DNA of 64,000 nucleotides from Aliidiomarina sedimenti (lineage in GTDB: Bacteria > Pseudomonadota > Gammaproteobacteria > Enterobacterales > Alteromonadaceae). The DNA is taken from contig NZ_PIPN01000003.1 of assembly GCF_003986955.1 (NCBI RefSeq), positions 392,428 to 456,427 on the forward strand, in the 5' to 3' direction. The position numbers were made by a program, and so were the translations under genes. Positions 9,094 to 17,381 of this stretch are shown one piece after another (within the stretch, counting starts at the first letter, position 1; each line of letters begins with the position of its first letter). The notes beneath the pieces were generated by a model. That model worked only from the letters and a program-made list of their open reading frames with translations. It was not told the DNA's origin and made no database searches.

Positions 9094-10470
9094 CTAGTCG
9101 TCTTGCGGGGCAGGACGCAGTGCGTCGTTGATAGCAAAAAGTTCGTCTTCACTGATAGTGCCGGCGGCCTGTTGCAGCTGCAAAATACCCTGAATGTAGC
9201 CGTAGCGGGCTTCAGACAGATTGCGACGGGCGTTAAACAGGTTGCGGGTGCTGTCGAGCACATCGACGATGGTGCGGGTTCCCACTTCAAAGCCAGCCTG
9301 GGTGGCATTAAGTGCACTGTCGGCAGAGACCACGGCCTGTTCGAGAGCGTTTATGGTCGAAATATTGGCGACGACGTCAAGGTACGCGCTGCGTACTTCG
9401 CGTTCAACGGCACGGCGGTTTTCTTCCAGGGTCTGACTGACTGCAACATAGTCACTGCGGGCTTCTTCGGTGCTGGCGACCGTACGGCCACCACTAAACA
9501 GTGGCACGTTCAGTTGTAAACCGATGGAGCTTGAGTCCAGCCCGTCATAGCTGCGGCCACCGCCATAGTTTACATCGCGGTTGCCATAGCTGGCGGTCAG
9601 GCTAACCGTTGGGTAGTGGCCTGAGCGGGCCAGTTCGATGCGCTGGTCGGCAATTTCAAGGCCACTGCGGCTGATCAGCAGCTGCAGGTTACGTTCGTGA
9701 GCTAAATCGACCCACTGTCGCGGTGATTCAGGTTGTGGCGTGACGGGTTCGAATAATTCAGTATTCAGTACATGCACATTCTGATGCTGGCGTCCGGTAA
9801 TTTCACGCAATGCTTCATAGGCGATTTCAACCGAGTTCTGAGCCTGAATTTCACGGGCCAGAGCCTGGTCATACTGCGCCTGAGCTTCATGCACGTCAGT
9901 TACCGCAGTCAGACCGACTGAAAAGCGGTGACGGGTTTGATCGAGCTGGCGCTCAATGGCACGTTTTTCAGATTGGGCAAATTCAAGATTATCGCGCGCA
10001 GCGAGGATCGAGAAATAGGCGTCGGTGACACGTAGCATGAGTTGCTGACGGGTCAGTAAGTAGTTGACCTCGGCCTGATAGGCTTGTTTTTCAACGATGC
10101 CAGTGGCACGCCAGGTGCCCAGGTTAAAAACTTCCTGACTAAGGGTTAATTCACGGTTGAAGGTACGCGAACTGCTACCGTTGATCGCAGTGACGGGTTC
10201 TCCGTCGGGATCATCAGGGTTGACCACATTAGCGGTACTGTCTGAGTCGTTATAGTTATAGCCAAGGCGAAAGCCGATTTGCGGATACCAGTCGGCTCGT
10301 GACACATCAACAGCAGAACGGGCGGCGTCACGCTCGGCAGATGCACGCAATAACTGAGGATCGTTTTCCAGCGCCATACGATAGATATCGGTCAAGTCTG
10401 TGGCGTTGGCTGTCAAACCGGAAAGGCCAAGCCCTAAGCTTAGCGCGAGTGACAGGATTTTGATTTTCAT
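9094..10470 (-). CDS. tolC: TolC family outer-membrane efflux channel
   Basis: A 458-residue outer-membrane factor. The first 23 residues form a Sec signal peptide ending ANA before TDLTDIY. The mature part shows the TolC internal duplication: long helical stretches (SEKRAIERQLDQTRHRFSVG; TQAGFEVGTRTIVDVLDSTR) and beta segments with Tyr/Asn-rich strands. TolC trimers span the outer membrane and periplasm and pair with tripartite efflux pumps and type I secretion. It is divergent from nudF as in E. coli, which strengthens the orthology. It is monocistronic, with its own terminator. Confidence 0.92.
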   Translation of the reverse strand: MKIKILSLALSLGLGLSGLTANATDLTDIYRMALENDPQLLRASAERDAARSAVDVSRADWYPQIGFRLGYNYNDSDSTANVVNPDDPDGEPVTAINGSSSRTFNRELTLSQEVFNLGTWRATGIVEKQAYQAEVNYLLTRQQLMLRVTDAYFSILAARDNLEFAQSEKRAIERQLDQTRHRFSVGLTAVTDVHEAQAQYDQALAREIQAQNSVEIAYEALREITGRQHQNVHVLNTELFEPVTPQPESPRQWVDLAHERNLQLLISRSGLEIADQRIELARSGHYPTVSLTASYGNRDVNYGGGRSYDGLDSSSIGLQLNVPLFSGGRTVASTEEARSDYVAVSQTLEENRRAVEREVRSAYLDVVANISTINALEQAVVSADSALNATQAGFEVGTRTIVDVLDSTRNLFNARRNLSEARYGYIQGILQLQQAAGTISEDELFAINDALRPAPQDD

Positions 10471-10703
10471 CGATCGTTTCCTTCAAAGTAGTATTGAAAA
10501 ACACCGCGTTGCGCTGGTTTTCGCTTTGTATGTTTTTTCTTTTGCTTTGTTGTTTGCTTTTTTGAAACTGCCGCCATGTTAGCGCGTTTTTATAGAAAAG
10601 CGTATGCTAAACGCACTTTCTGAGCCCGGCCAAGTGTAACAGAATGTTTGGATGAAACATGGCCGAATCGTTAACAGGTATAGAATCTACGGTGACTTAA
10701 TTG
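10471..10703. other. Divergent tolC/nudF intergenic region
   Basis: This 233-base spacer must hold the promoters of both flanking genes. It is T-rich on the plus strand between 10515 and 10565. A TAGAAT candidate -10 for nudF lies at 10681-10686, without a convincing -35. A short inverted repeat (ATGTTT/AAACAT) occurs near 10643-10660. I see no gene in it. Confidence 0.5.
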
Positions 10704-11321
10704 ATGAGAGTAAAGTTTTCGGGCAGTGATGTGAAGGTATTAGAAAAAAAGCCGTTGCACCAGGGGTTTTTTAAGACCACCTTGTACCGTTTGCAGCATA
10801 AGCTGTTTCGCGGCGGCTGGAGTGAAACCATTGAGCGTGAGGTGATGGATCGCGGCCACGCGGTGGTAGTGTTACCTTATGATATGGAACGCGACGAGAT
10901 AGTGATGCTGGAGCAGTTTCGGGTTGGGGCTATCGCCACCAGCGAAACGCCCTGGTTGCTGGAACTGGTCGCCGGTATGACTGAGCCGGGGGAAACAGTC
11001 GAGGCTGTAGCCCTGCGTGAGCTTGATGAAGAAGCGGGTTTAACCAGTGACAGGCTGCGTTTTGCGCTAAGTTACCTGTCCAGCCCGGGCGGGCTGACGG
11101 AACGGATTTATATTTACATGGCGCGGGTTGATGCCCGGCGAGCCAGCGAGTACGGTGGCCTGGCGAGTGAGCATGAGGATATCCGGGTGCAGGCAGTCAC
11201 GCGGGCCGATGCGATGCAATTACTGGATGAAGGTAAAATAGATAATGCAGCGACGGTCATTGCGTTACAATGGCTGGCCTTGCATAAAGAAACGCTGTGC
11301 AACGAGTGGGCACAGGAGTAG
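10704..11321 (+). CDS. nudF: ADP-ribose pyrophosphatase (Nudix)
   Basis: A 205-residue Nudix hydrolase that cleaves ADP-ribose to AMP and ribose 5-phosphate. The complete Nudix box GxxxxxExxxxxxxREUxEExGU is visible, starting at GMTEPGETVE and ending RELDEEAGL. The upstream blocks SETPWLLELVAGM and the later SPGG match NudF. I chose the ATG at 10704; a TTG one codon earlier is in frame. It is the first gene of a plus-strand run nudF-yqiB-parE-parC, the order found in E. coli. Confidence 0.93.
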   Translation: MRVKFSGSDVKVLEKKPLHQGFFKTTLYRLQHKLFRGGWSETIEREVMDRGHAVVVLPYDMERDEIVMLEQFRVGAIATSETPWLLELVAGMTEPGETVEAVALRELDEEAGLTSDRLRFALSYLSSPGGLTERIYIYMARVDARRASEYGGLASEHEDIRVQAVTRADAMQLLDEGKIDNAATVIALQWLALHKETLCNEWAQE

Positions 11322-11346
11322 ACCGGGTAATCAACCCAGGAGTAGT

Positions 11347-11814
11347 ATGAATAAGAAGCGCTACGTCCCTGATTTACGTGAGCTGCAAAGTTTGGCTGAA
11401 CGCAATTATGCGGCGGCCTGTGGTTTGCTGGCGGACGAGTATCAGCAGGGCGACGTGCGGCAGCTGACGTTGGGCGAAGGGCTTAACTTCAGCGTTACCA
11501 TATTAACCGCAGCGCCTTACACAACCGACATTAAAGTTGAACAGCAAAGTGCAGCGGCGGACTACCTTAAGTCCAGTTTTGTGGTGCGGCTGTATCATGA
11601 CATGCAACTGGCGGAGATGATTTCCAGCCAGGGCCTGGAGCGTTTTGCAGCGACTTATGAACAGCCAAATCCGCAGATGCACCAGCGCGACGAGAAACGG
11701 CAGATTAATCATTTTCTGGCAGACTGGTTACGGCTTTGTTTTCACCGCGGACACTGGCATGATGTAGCTATCTCTACGAGCGGCACAACTTTCGAGTTTC
11801 AGGTAAAAAGATAA
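11347..11814 (+). CDS. yqiB: DUF1249 family protein YqiB
   Basis: A 155-residue soluble protein of unknown biochemical role, recognised by its start KRYVPDLRELQSLAERNYAA and by its place between nudF and the parE region. The C-terminal half carries HQRDEKRQINHFLADWLRLC. I chose the ATG at 11347, which has GGAG about six bases upstream; an open frame extending back into nudF (to 11245) lacks support. Its conserved linkage suggests cotranscription with nudF, but nothing in the sequence reveals a function. Confidence 0.85.
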   Translation: MNKKRYVPDLRELQSLAERNYAAACGLLADEYQQGDVRQLTLGEGLNFSVTILTAAPYTTDIKVEQQSAAADYLKSSFVVRLYHDMQLAEMISSQGLERFAATYEQPNPQMHQRDEKRQINHFLADWLRLCFHRGHWHDVAISTSGTTFEFQVKR

Positions 11815-11832
11815 CTCAGGTAAACAATACTA

Positions 11833-13719
11833 ATGACAGATTATAAAGCAGATGCCATTGAGGTCCTCAACGGCCTTGAGCCTGTGCGACGTCGCCCGGG
11901 CATGTATACCGACACCTCGCGCCCTAACCATCTGGCGCAGGAAGTAATAGACAACAGTGTGGATGAGGCACTTGCCGGCCATGCGCGATCAATTAAAGTC
12001 ATTCTGCATACCGACCAGTCGCTGGAAGTCATCGACGACGGACGCGGCATGCCGGTCGATGTTCACCCGGAAGAAGGATTGCCCGGGGTCGAATTGATCA
12101 TGACCAAGCTGCATGCTGGTGGTAAGTTTTCCAATAAAAACTATCAGTTTTCCGGTGGTCTGCACGGTGTCGGGATCTCAGTGGTGAATGCGTTGTCGTT
12201 GCGGGTTGAAGTGACCGTTAAGCGCGATGGCCAGGTTTATCAGATGGCGTTCGAGAACGGCGACAAGGTCAGTGAGCTGGAAGTGACCGGCACTGTGGGC
12301 AAACGCAATAGTGGAACCACGCTGCGCTTCTGGCCCGACGTAAAATATTTTGATTCGCCTAAATTTTCGGTGCGCACCCTGATGTATCAGCTGCGCGCCA
12401 AGGCGGTGTTGTGCCCGGGGCTGGCAATTACCTTTATTGACCATAACCAGAGCCTGGAAGAGAACTGGCTGTATGAAGGCGGTTTGCAGGATTATTTATG
12501 CGAAGCGGTGGACGGCTTTGAACGTTTACCACAGGAGCCTTTTATTGGCACTTTTAGTGCCCGCGAAGAGGCGGCTGAATGGGCGGTGACCTGGCTGCCT
12601 GAGGGCGGCGAAGGTCTGCATGAGAGCTACGTCAACCTGATCCCGACCGCACAAGGCGGTACCCACGTAAACGGGCTGCGCCAGGGGATGCTCGAAGCGC
12701 TGCGTGAATTCTGCGAGTTTCGCAACCTGTTACCGCGAGGGGTCAAGCTAACGCCGGAGGACATCTGGGAGCGCTGCAGCTTCATTCTGTCGATAAAAAT
12801 GGCTGACCCGCAGTTCTCGGGACAAACCAAAGAGCGTCTGTCATCACGTCAGACCGCCGCGTTTGTTAGCGGTGTGGTAAAAGATGCCTTTAGCCTGTGG
12901 CTCAACGAGCACACTGATTTAGCGGAACAGATAGCCGAGCTTTGTATTAACAATGCTCAGCGACGCATGCGCGCGAGCAAAAAAGTAGTGCGCAAACGGG
13001 TGACCTCGGGGCCTGCATTACCTGGTAAATTAACCGACTGTTCGACCTCGGACACCATGCGTGGCGAACTCTTTCTGGTCGAGGGTGACTCGGCTGGTGG
13101 TTCAACCAAGCAGGCACGGGACCGCGATTTTCAGGCGGTGATGCCGCTGCGCGGAAAGATCCTCAATGCCTGGGAGGTAGACCCGGATCAGGTGCTGGCG
13201 TCGCAGGAAATTCATGATATTTCGGTGGCGTTAGGGGTCGACCCGGGCGCCGCTGATTTGACCAAACTGCGCTACGGTAAAATTTGTATCCTCGCCGATG
13301 CGGACTCTGATGGGTTGCACATTGCGACCTTGCTCTGTGCGCTCTTTGTGCGCCATTTCAGACCGCTGGTTGAGGCGGGTCATGTCTATGTGGCGATGCC
13401 ACCGCTGTACCGTGTGGATGTCGGCAAAGAGGTGTTCTACGCGCTGGATGAAAGCGAAAAACAAGGCATTCTGGATCGAATTGAAGCGGAGAAAAAGCGC
13501 GGTAAAGTCAACGTGCAACGCTTCAAAGGCCTTGGTGAGATGAACCCGCTGCAGTTGCGTGAAACCACCATGGACCCCAATACCCGGCGCCTGGTGCAGT
13601 TGACGGTGACAGATAACGAACAGACCGATGCGCTGATGGACATGTTGTTGGCGAAGAAACGTTCAGGTGATCGCAAAACCTGGCTGGAGTCAAAAGGAAA
13701 CCTGGTGGAGCTTGCCTAA
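11833..13719 (+). CDS. parE: DNA topoisomerase IV subunit B
   Basis: The ATPase subunit of topoisomerase IV, which decatenates daughter chromosomes. At 628 residues it is the usual length. Visible are the GHKL ATP site (EVIDNSVDEAL, DDGRGMPVD, GLHGVGISVVNALS), the transducer region (QTKERLSSR) and the TOPRIM domain (LVEGDSAGG, DADSDG). The start ATG follows AGGTAA at somewhat long spacing. parC begins three bases after the parE stop, so the two subunits should be made together. Confidence 0.97.
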   Translation: MTDYKADAIEVLNGLEPVRRRPGMYTDTSRPNHLAQEVIDNSVDEALAGHARSIKVILHTDQSLEVIDDGRGMPVDVHPEEGLPGVELIMTKLHAGGKFSNKNYQFSGGLHGVGISVVNALSLRVEVTVKRDGQVYQMAFENGDKVSELEVTGTVGKRNSGTTLRFWPDVKYFDSPKFSVRTLMYQLRAKAVLCPGLAITFIDHNQSLEENWLYEGGLQDYLCEAVDGFERLPQEPFIGTFSAREEAAEWAVTWLPEGGEGLHESYVNLIPTAQGGTHVNGLRQGMLEALREFCEFRNLLPRGVKLTPEDIWERCSFILSIKMADPQFSGQTKERLSSRQTAAFVSGVVKDAFSLWLNEHTDLAEQIAELCINNAQRRMRASKKVVRKRVTSGPALPGKLTDCSTSDTMRGELFLVEGDSAGGSTKQARDRDFQAVMPLRGKILNAWEVDPDQVLASQEIHDISVALGVDPGAADLTKLRYGKICILADADSDGLHIATLLCALFVRHFRPLVEAGHVYVAMPPLYRVDVGKEVFYALDESEKQGILDRIEAEKKRGKVNVQRFKGLGEMNPLQLRETTMDPNTRRLVQLTVTDNEQTDALMDMLLAKKRSGDRKTWLESKGNLVELA

Positions 13720-13722
13720 ACA

Positions 13723-16020
13723 ATGAGTACTATGGTTGAAAGCACAGAACAAATGGAACTGCATCGCTTTACTGAAGATGCCTACCTGAATTATTCGATG
13801 TACGTCATTATGGACCGTGCGTTGCCACATATTGGCGACGGTCTGAAGCCGGTCCAGCGGCGTATTATTTACGCCATGTCTGAGCTTGGCCTGTCGGCCC
13901 TGGCCAAGTATAAAAAATCGGCGCGTACCGTCGGTGACGTATTGGGTAAGTTTCATCCCCACGGTGATTCCGCCTGTTATGAAGCCATGGTGTTGATGGC
14001 GCAGCCGTTTTCCTATCGCTACCCGCTGGTCGATGGCCAGGGTAACTGGGGCTCACCGGATGACCCTAAGTCGTTCGCGGCGATGCGTTATACCGAATCC
14101 CGTTTGTCACGCTTCAGTGAAGTTTTATTGTCTGAGCTGGGGCAGGGCACGTCGGACTGGGTACCAAACTTTGACGGTACCATGAATGAACCTAAGGTGC
14201 TGCCAGCCCGTTTGCCACATATTCTGTTGAATGGGATAACCGGCATCGCGGTCGGCATGGCGACGGATATTCCGCCGCATAATGCCCGCGAACTGGCCAG
14301 TGCCTGCTCACTGTTACTGGATAAGCCAACCGCTGATCTGGATGAAGTGATGGAGCACGTGCACGGGCCTGACTACCCCACCGACGCGGAAGTTATTACC
14401 CCGCGCAAGGACCTGGCACAGATTTACCGCACTGGTAAAGGGTCGATCCGGATGCGCGCGCGCTACAAAATGGAAGACGGCGAAATTGTTATTGATGCGC
14501 TGCCGCATCAGGCATCAGGCGCACGCATTCTGGAGCAGATTGCGGGGCAGATGCAGGCGAAAAAACTGCCATTGGTAGCAGACTTACGGGACGAGTCAGA
14601 CCATGAAAACCCAACCCGACTGGTGGTGGTGCCGCGTTCGAACCGGGTCGACACTGACCAGCTGATGGCGCATTTGTTTGCGACCACGGATCTGGAAAAA
14701 AGTTATCGGGTCAATCTTAATATGCTCGGCCTTGACGGCCGGCCGCAGGTTAAGCCCCTCGTTACTATCTTAGGTGAGTGGCTGCAATACCGTATTCAGA
14801 CGGTGACCCGGCGCCTGCAATATCGTCTGGATAAAGTCGAAGCGCGGCTGCATATTCTGGAAGGTTTGCTGATAGCGTTTCTGAATATTGACGAAGTGAT
14901 TGAGATTATCCGCAGCGAAGACAAGCCTAAACCTGTGTTGATGGAGCGCTTTAAGCTAACGGATACTCAGGCCGAAGCGATTCTGGAACTGAAATTACGC
15001 CACCTGGCGAAGCTCGAAGAGCATAAGCTACGTGGTGAGCAGGACGAACTGGCAAAAGAGCGCGAGCATCTGGCTAAGTTGTTAGGGTCAGAGCGTCGTT
15101 TAAAAACGCTGGTGAAAAAAGAACTGCAGGCCGATGCCGAGAAGTATGGCGATGCACGCCGTTCACCGCTGGTTGAACGTGGTGAAGCCAAGGCATTCAG
15201 TGAGCGCGAACTGGCGCCTTCAGAGCCAGTAACGGTGGTTCTGTCGAAGAAAGGCTGGGTGCGGGCAGCGAAAGGCCATGACGTTGATGGTGCTGCCCTG
15301 GCGTATAAGTCAGGCGATGAGTTTCTTGCCAGTGCGAAAGGGCGCAGTAACCAGCCTGTGGTCTTTATTGATTCCTCAGGGCGCAGTTTTAGTTGTGAAG
15401 CACACACCTTGCCATCAGCACGGACCCATGGCGAACCGGTGACCGGACGTTTCTCGCTGGTCAGTGGTGAGTCGATTGAGCGGGTTCTGATGGGGGCTAA
15501 CGAGCAGTGTTATCTGGTCGGTTCGGATGCCGGCTACGGCTTTGTGACTAAGTTCAGCGATATGCAGAGCCGGGTCAAAAACGGCAAGGCGCTGCTTAGC
15601 CTGCCGAGTGCTGCCAAGGTTCTGGCGCCAGTGCCGGTGCATACCATTGAGCACGACCGGGTGGCCATTGTGTCCAATGAAGGCCGTCTGCTGGTATTCC
15701 CGCTCAGTGAGATGCCGCAGCTGAGTAAAGGCAAGGGCAATAAAATGATCAGTATTCCCTCTACCCGGGCAAAAATGCGTGAAGAGTATGTGTGTGCCAT
15801 GACCATACTGCCGCAGGGCGCCGGACTGACGGTGATGGCTGGCAAGCGCAAGTTATTGCTCAAAGCCAGCGACCTGGAACACTACGAAGGCGAACGGGGA
15901 CGCCGGGGCAACAAACTGCCTCGCGGTCTGCAACGGGTGGATGCCTTATTCGCTGAAGTACCAGCGGGTGACAAGTCGATCCAGGCGGACAATGAGCCGG
16001 ACGAGGGTGTAGTGGAATAA
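13723..16020 (+). CDS. parC: DNA topoisomerase IV subunit A
   Basis: The DNA-cleaving subunit of topoisomerase IV, 765 residues. The catalytic tyrosine lies in AAMRYTESR (Tyr123 in this numbering). The quinolone-resistance region reads [11 protein letters not shown] with Ser83 and Glu87 at the positions equivalent to E. coli Ser80 and Glu84, the sensitive-type residues. The C-terminal beta-pinwheel domain is complete, ending in an acidic tail. A second in-frame ATG occurs three codons downstream (13732), so the exact start is uncertain by three residues. Confidence 0.97.
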   Translation: MSTMVESTEQMELHRFTEDAYLNYSMYVIMDRALPHIGDGLKPVQRRIIYAMSELGLSALAKYKKSARTVGDVLGKFHPHGDSACYEAMVLMAQPFSYRYPLVDGQGNWGSPDDPKSFAAMRYTESRLSRFSEVLLSELGQGTSDWVPNFDGTMNEPKVLPARLPHILLNGITGIAVGMATDIPPHNARELASACSLLLDKPTADLDEVMEHVHGPDYPTDAEVITPRKDLAQIYRTGKGSIRMRARYKMEDGEIVIDALPHQASGARILEQIAGQMQAKKLPLVADLRDESDHENPTRLVVVPRSNRVDTDQLMAHLFATTDLEKSYRVNLNMLGLDGRPQVKPLVTILGEWLQYRIQTVTRRLQYRLDKVEARLHILEGLLIAFLNIDEVIEIIRSEDKPKPVLMERFKLTDTQAEAILELKLRHLAKLEEHKLRGEQDELAKEREHLAKLLGSERRLKTLVKKELQADAEKYGDARRSPLVERGEAKAFSERELAPSEPVTVVLSKKGWVRAAKGHDVDGAALAYKSGDEFLASAKGRSNQPVVFIDSSGRSFSCEAHTLPSARTHGEPVTGRFSLVSGESIERVLMGANEQCYLVGSDAGYGFVTKFSDMQSRVKNGKALLSLPSAAKVLAPVPVHTIEHDRVAIVSNEGRLLVFPLSEMPQLSKGKGNKMISIPSTRAKMREEYVCAMTILPQGAGLTVMAGKRKLLLKASDLEHYEGERGRRGNKLPRGLQRVDALFAEVPAGDKSIQADNEPDEGVVE

Positions 16021-16027
16021 AAAGATC

Positions 16028-16069
16028 ACACCTGTACGCTGAAGGCAGTTTTTTTCAGCGTACAGGTGT
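16028..16069 (+). repeat. 16-bp perfect inverted repeat between parC and plsC
   Basis: The arms 16028-16043 and 16054-16069 are perfect complements, separated by a 10-base spacer that itself ends in a T run. The T run lies inside the loop rather than after the stem, so this is not a classical intrinsic terminator. A TATACT -10-like hexamer at 16069-16074 overlaps the right end and could belong to a plsC promoter. Confidence 0.7.
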
Positions 16070-16103
16070 ATACTGTGCCCTTTTCGCGACTTGAGAAGGT
16101 TTC

Positions 16104-16847
16104 ATGTTAGCCGTAGTTCGACTTTTAATTCTGGCCGTATTTTTTGTAGTAGTGGGTGTATTGGGTTGTTTGTTCTGCATTTTGCGACCTTTTCACCGCA
16201 ATAATACTGCATTTGTTTCGCATGTTTTTGGCCGCATGCACCGTTTATTTGGCTTGCGACTTATTATTCGCGTCCCAGAAGGTCTGCAAGAGCAGGGGCC
16301 TTTTGTCTACATTGCCAACCATCAGAACAGCTATGATATTTTTACCATGAGCCGTTCGCTGTTACCGGGCACGGTAACGATTGGCAAGAAAAGCCTGAAA
16401 TGGATCCCATTCTTTGGCCAGCTTTACTGGCTGTCCGGAAATATCCTGATTGACCGCAAGAATAAAGGGCGCGCCCACGGCACGATAGGTACCGCTGCAG
16501 CAGCTATTCGCCAGCGCAAGCTGTCGGTGTGGATGTTTCCTGAAGGCACCCGTAATTATGGTCGTGGTTTGTTGCCGTTTAAAACCGGTGCATTTCACAC
16601 TGCGCTGCAGGCGAAGGTGCCAGTAGTGCCTGTATGTATGTCGACAACCCATAATCAGGTAAGCCTTAATCGCTGGCACAATGGCACTGTGATTATCGAG
16701 TTTTTACCGCCGATAGAAACCGCCAACCTGAAAAAAGAAGGTGCGCGTGCGTTAATGCAGACCGCGCATGAGCAAATGAGTGCTAAAATAGCCGAACTGG
16801 ACGCTGAAGTGGCGTCGCTGGATAACAACCTTCCGCGAAAAAAATAG
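16104..16847 (+). CDS. plsC: 1-acyl-sn-glycerol-3-phosphate acyltransferase
   Basis: PlsC acylates lysophosphatidic acid to phosphatidic acid at the inner membrane. The 247-residue protein has N-terminal hydrophobic segments (about residues 5-30) and the LPLAT motifs in order: NHQNSYD (HxxxxD), then the region NILIDRKNKGRA, FPEGTRNYGRGLLPFKTGAF, and VPVVPV. The ATG follows AGAAGG. It lies 83 bases after parC across an unusual inverted repeat and is followed nine bases on by rraB. Confidence 0.93.
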   Translation: MLAVVRLLILAVFFVVVGVLGCLFCILRPFHRNNTAFVSHVFGRMHRLFGLRLIIRVPEGLQEQGPFVYIANHQNSYDIFTMSRSLLPGTVTIGKKSLKWIPFFGQLYWLSGNILIDRKNKGRAHGTIGTAAAAIRQRKLSVWMFPEGTRNYGRGLLPFKTGAFHTALQAKVPVVPVCMSTTHNQVSLNRWHNGTVIIEFLPPIETANLKKEGARALMQTAHEQMSAKIAELDAEVASLDNNLPRKK

Positions 16848-16856
16848 GAGTGCCCC

Positions 16857-17270
16857 ATGGCCGACCCCGACTATGACGTACTGGACAGTGAACAGTCCTG
16901 TCGTGCGTTTACCCGTGAAACCCTGGCTGAACTGAAAGAAGTGGGCGCTGACATGGATGAGCCACATTTGATTGAGCATCATTTATTCGGCGTGGATTTC
17001 GACAAGCTGGAAAAGGCCGTGGTTGAGCTGGCTAAGAAGGGCTTTGAAGTCGAAGATGCCGACGAAGTGGAGATGGAAGATGGCAGCACCGGCTATTGTT
17101 GTGATGTGATGACAGAAAGTGTGCTGCAACAGGACGAAATTAATGAGCAAACTGATTTAATTTTCAGCCTGGTGGTAAAATTTGACCTTGAGTATGATGG
17201 CTGGGGCACCTATTTACCTGAGCTGGATGGTGATGAATACGAAGACGATGACGAGCCGGTGATGCACTAG
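16857..17270 (+). CDS. rraB: Regulator of ribonuclease E activity B
   Basis: A 137-residue highly acidic protein (C-terminus DGDEYEDDDEPVMH). It matches RraB in its start (a short acidic stretch then CRAFTRETLAELKEVGADM), the HHLFGVDFDKLEKAV region and the closing DGWGTYLPEL. RraB binds the C-terminal scaffold of RNase E and inhibits its activity on some transcripts. A strong GGAGTG precedes the ATG. It is the last gene of the plus-strand run and is followed by a terminator. Confidence 0.9.
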   Translation: MADPDYDVLDSEQSCRAFTRETLAELKEVGADMDEPHLIEHHLFGVDFDKLEKAVVELAKKGFEVEDADEVEMEDGSTGYCCDVMTESVLQQDEINEQTDLIFSLVVKFDLEYDGWGTYLPELDGDEYEDDDEPVMH

Positions 17271-17303
17271 CGGTGAGGTTCAGCGTTCGAGTTTAAGTCC
17301 AAT

Positions 17304-17341
17304 AAAAAAGCCTGAAGCTTTGATTGCTTCAGGCTTTTTTG
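17304..17341. terminator. Bidirectional terminator between rraB and valS
   Basis: A 9-bp perfect stem (17310-17318 with 17326-17334) is flanked by an A run at 17304-17309 and a T run at 17335-17341. It can therefore end transcription of both convergent genes. Confidence 0.9.
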
Positions 17342-17381
17342 TATCCGCCGCCGTGGTAGCTACGGACAGGGTTAGCGCCGC

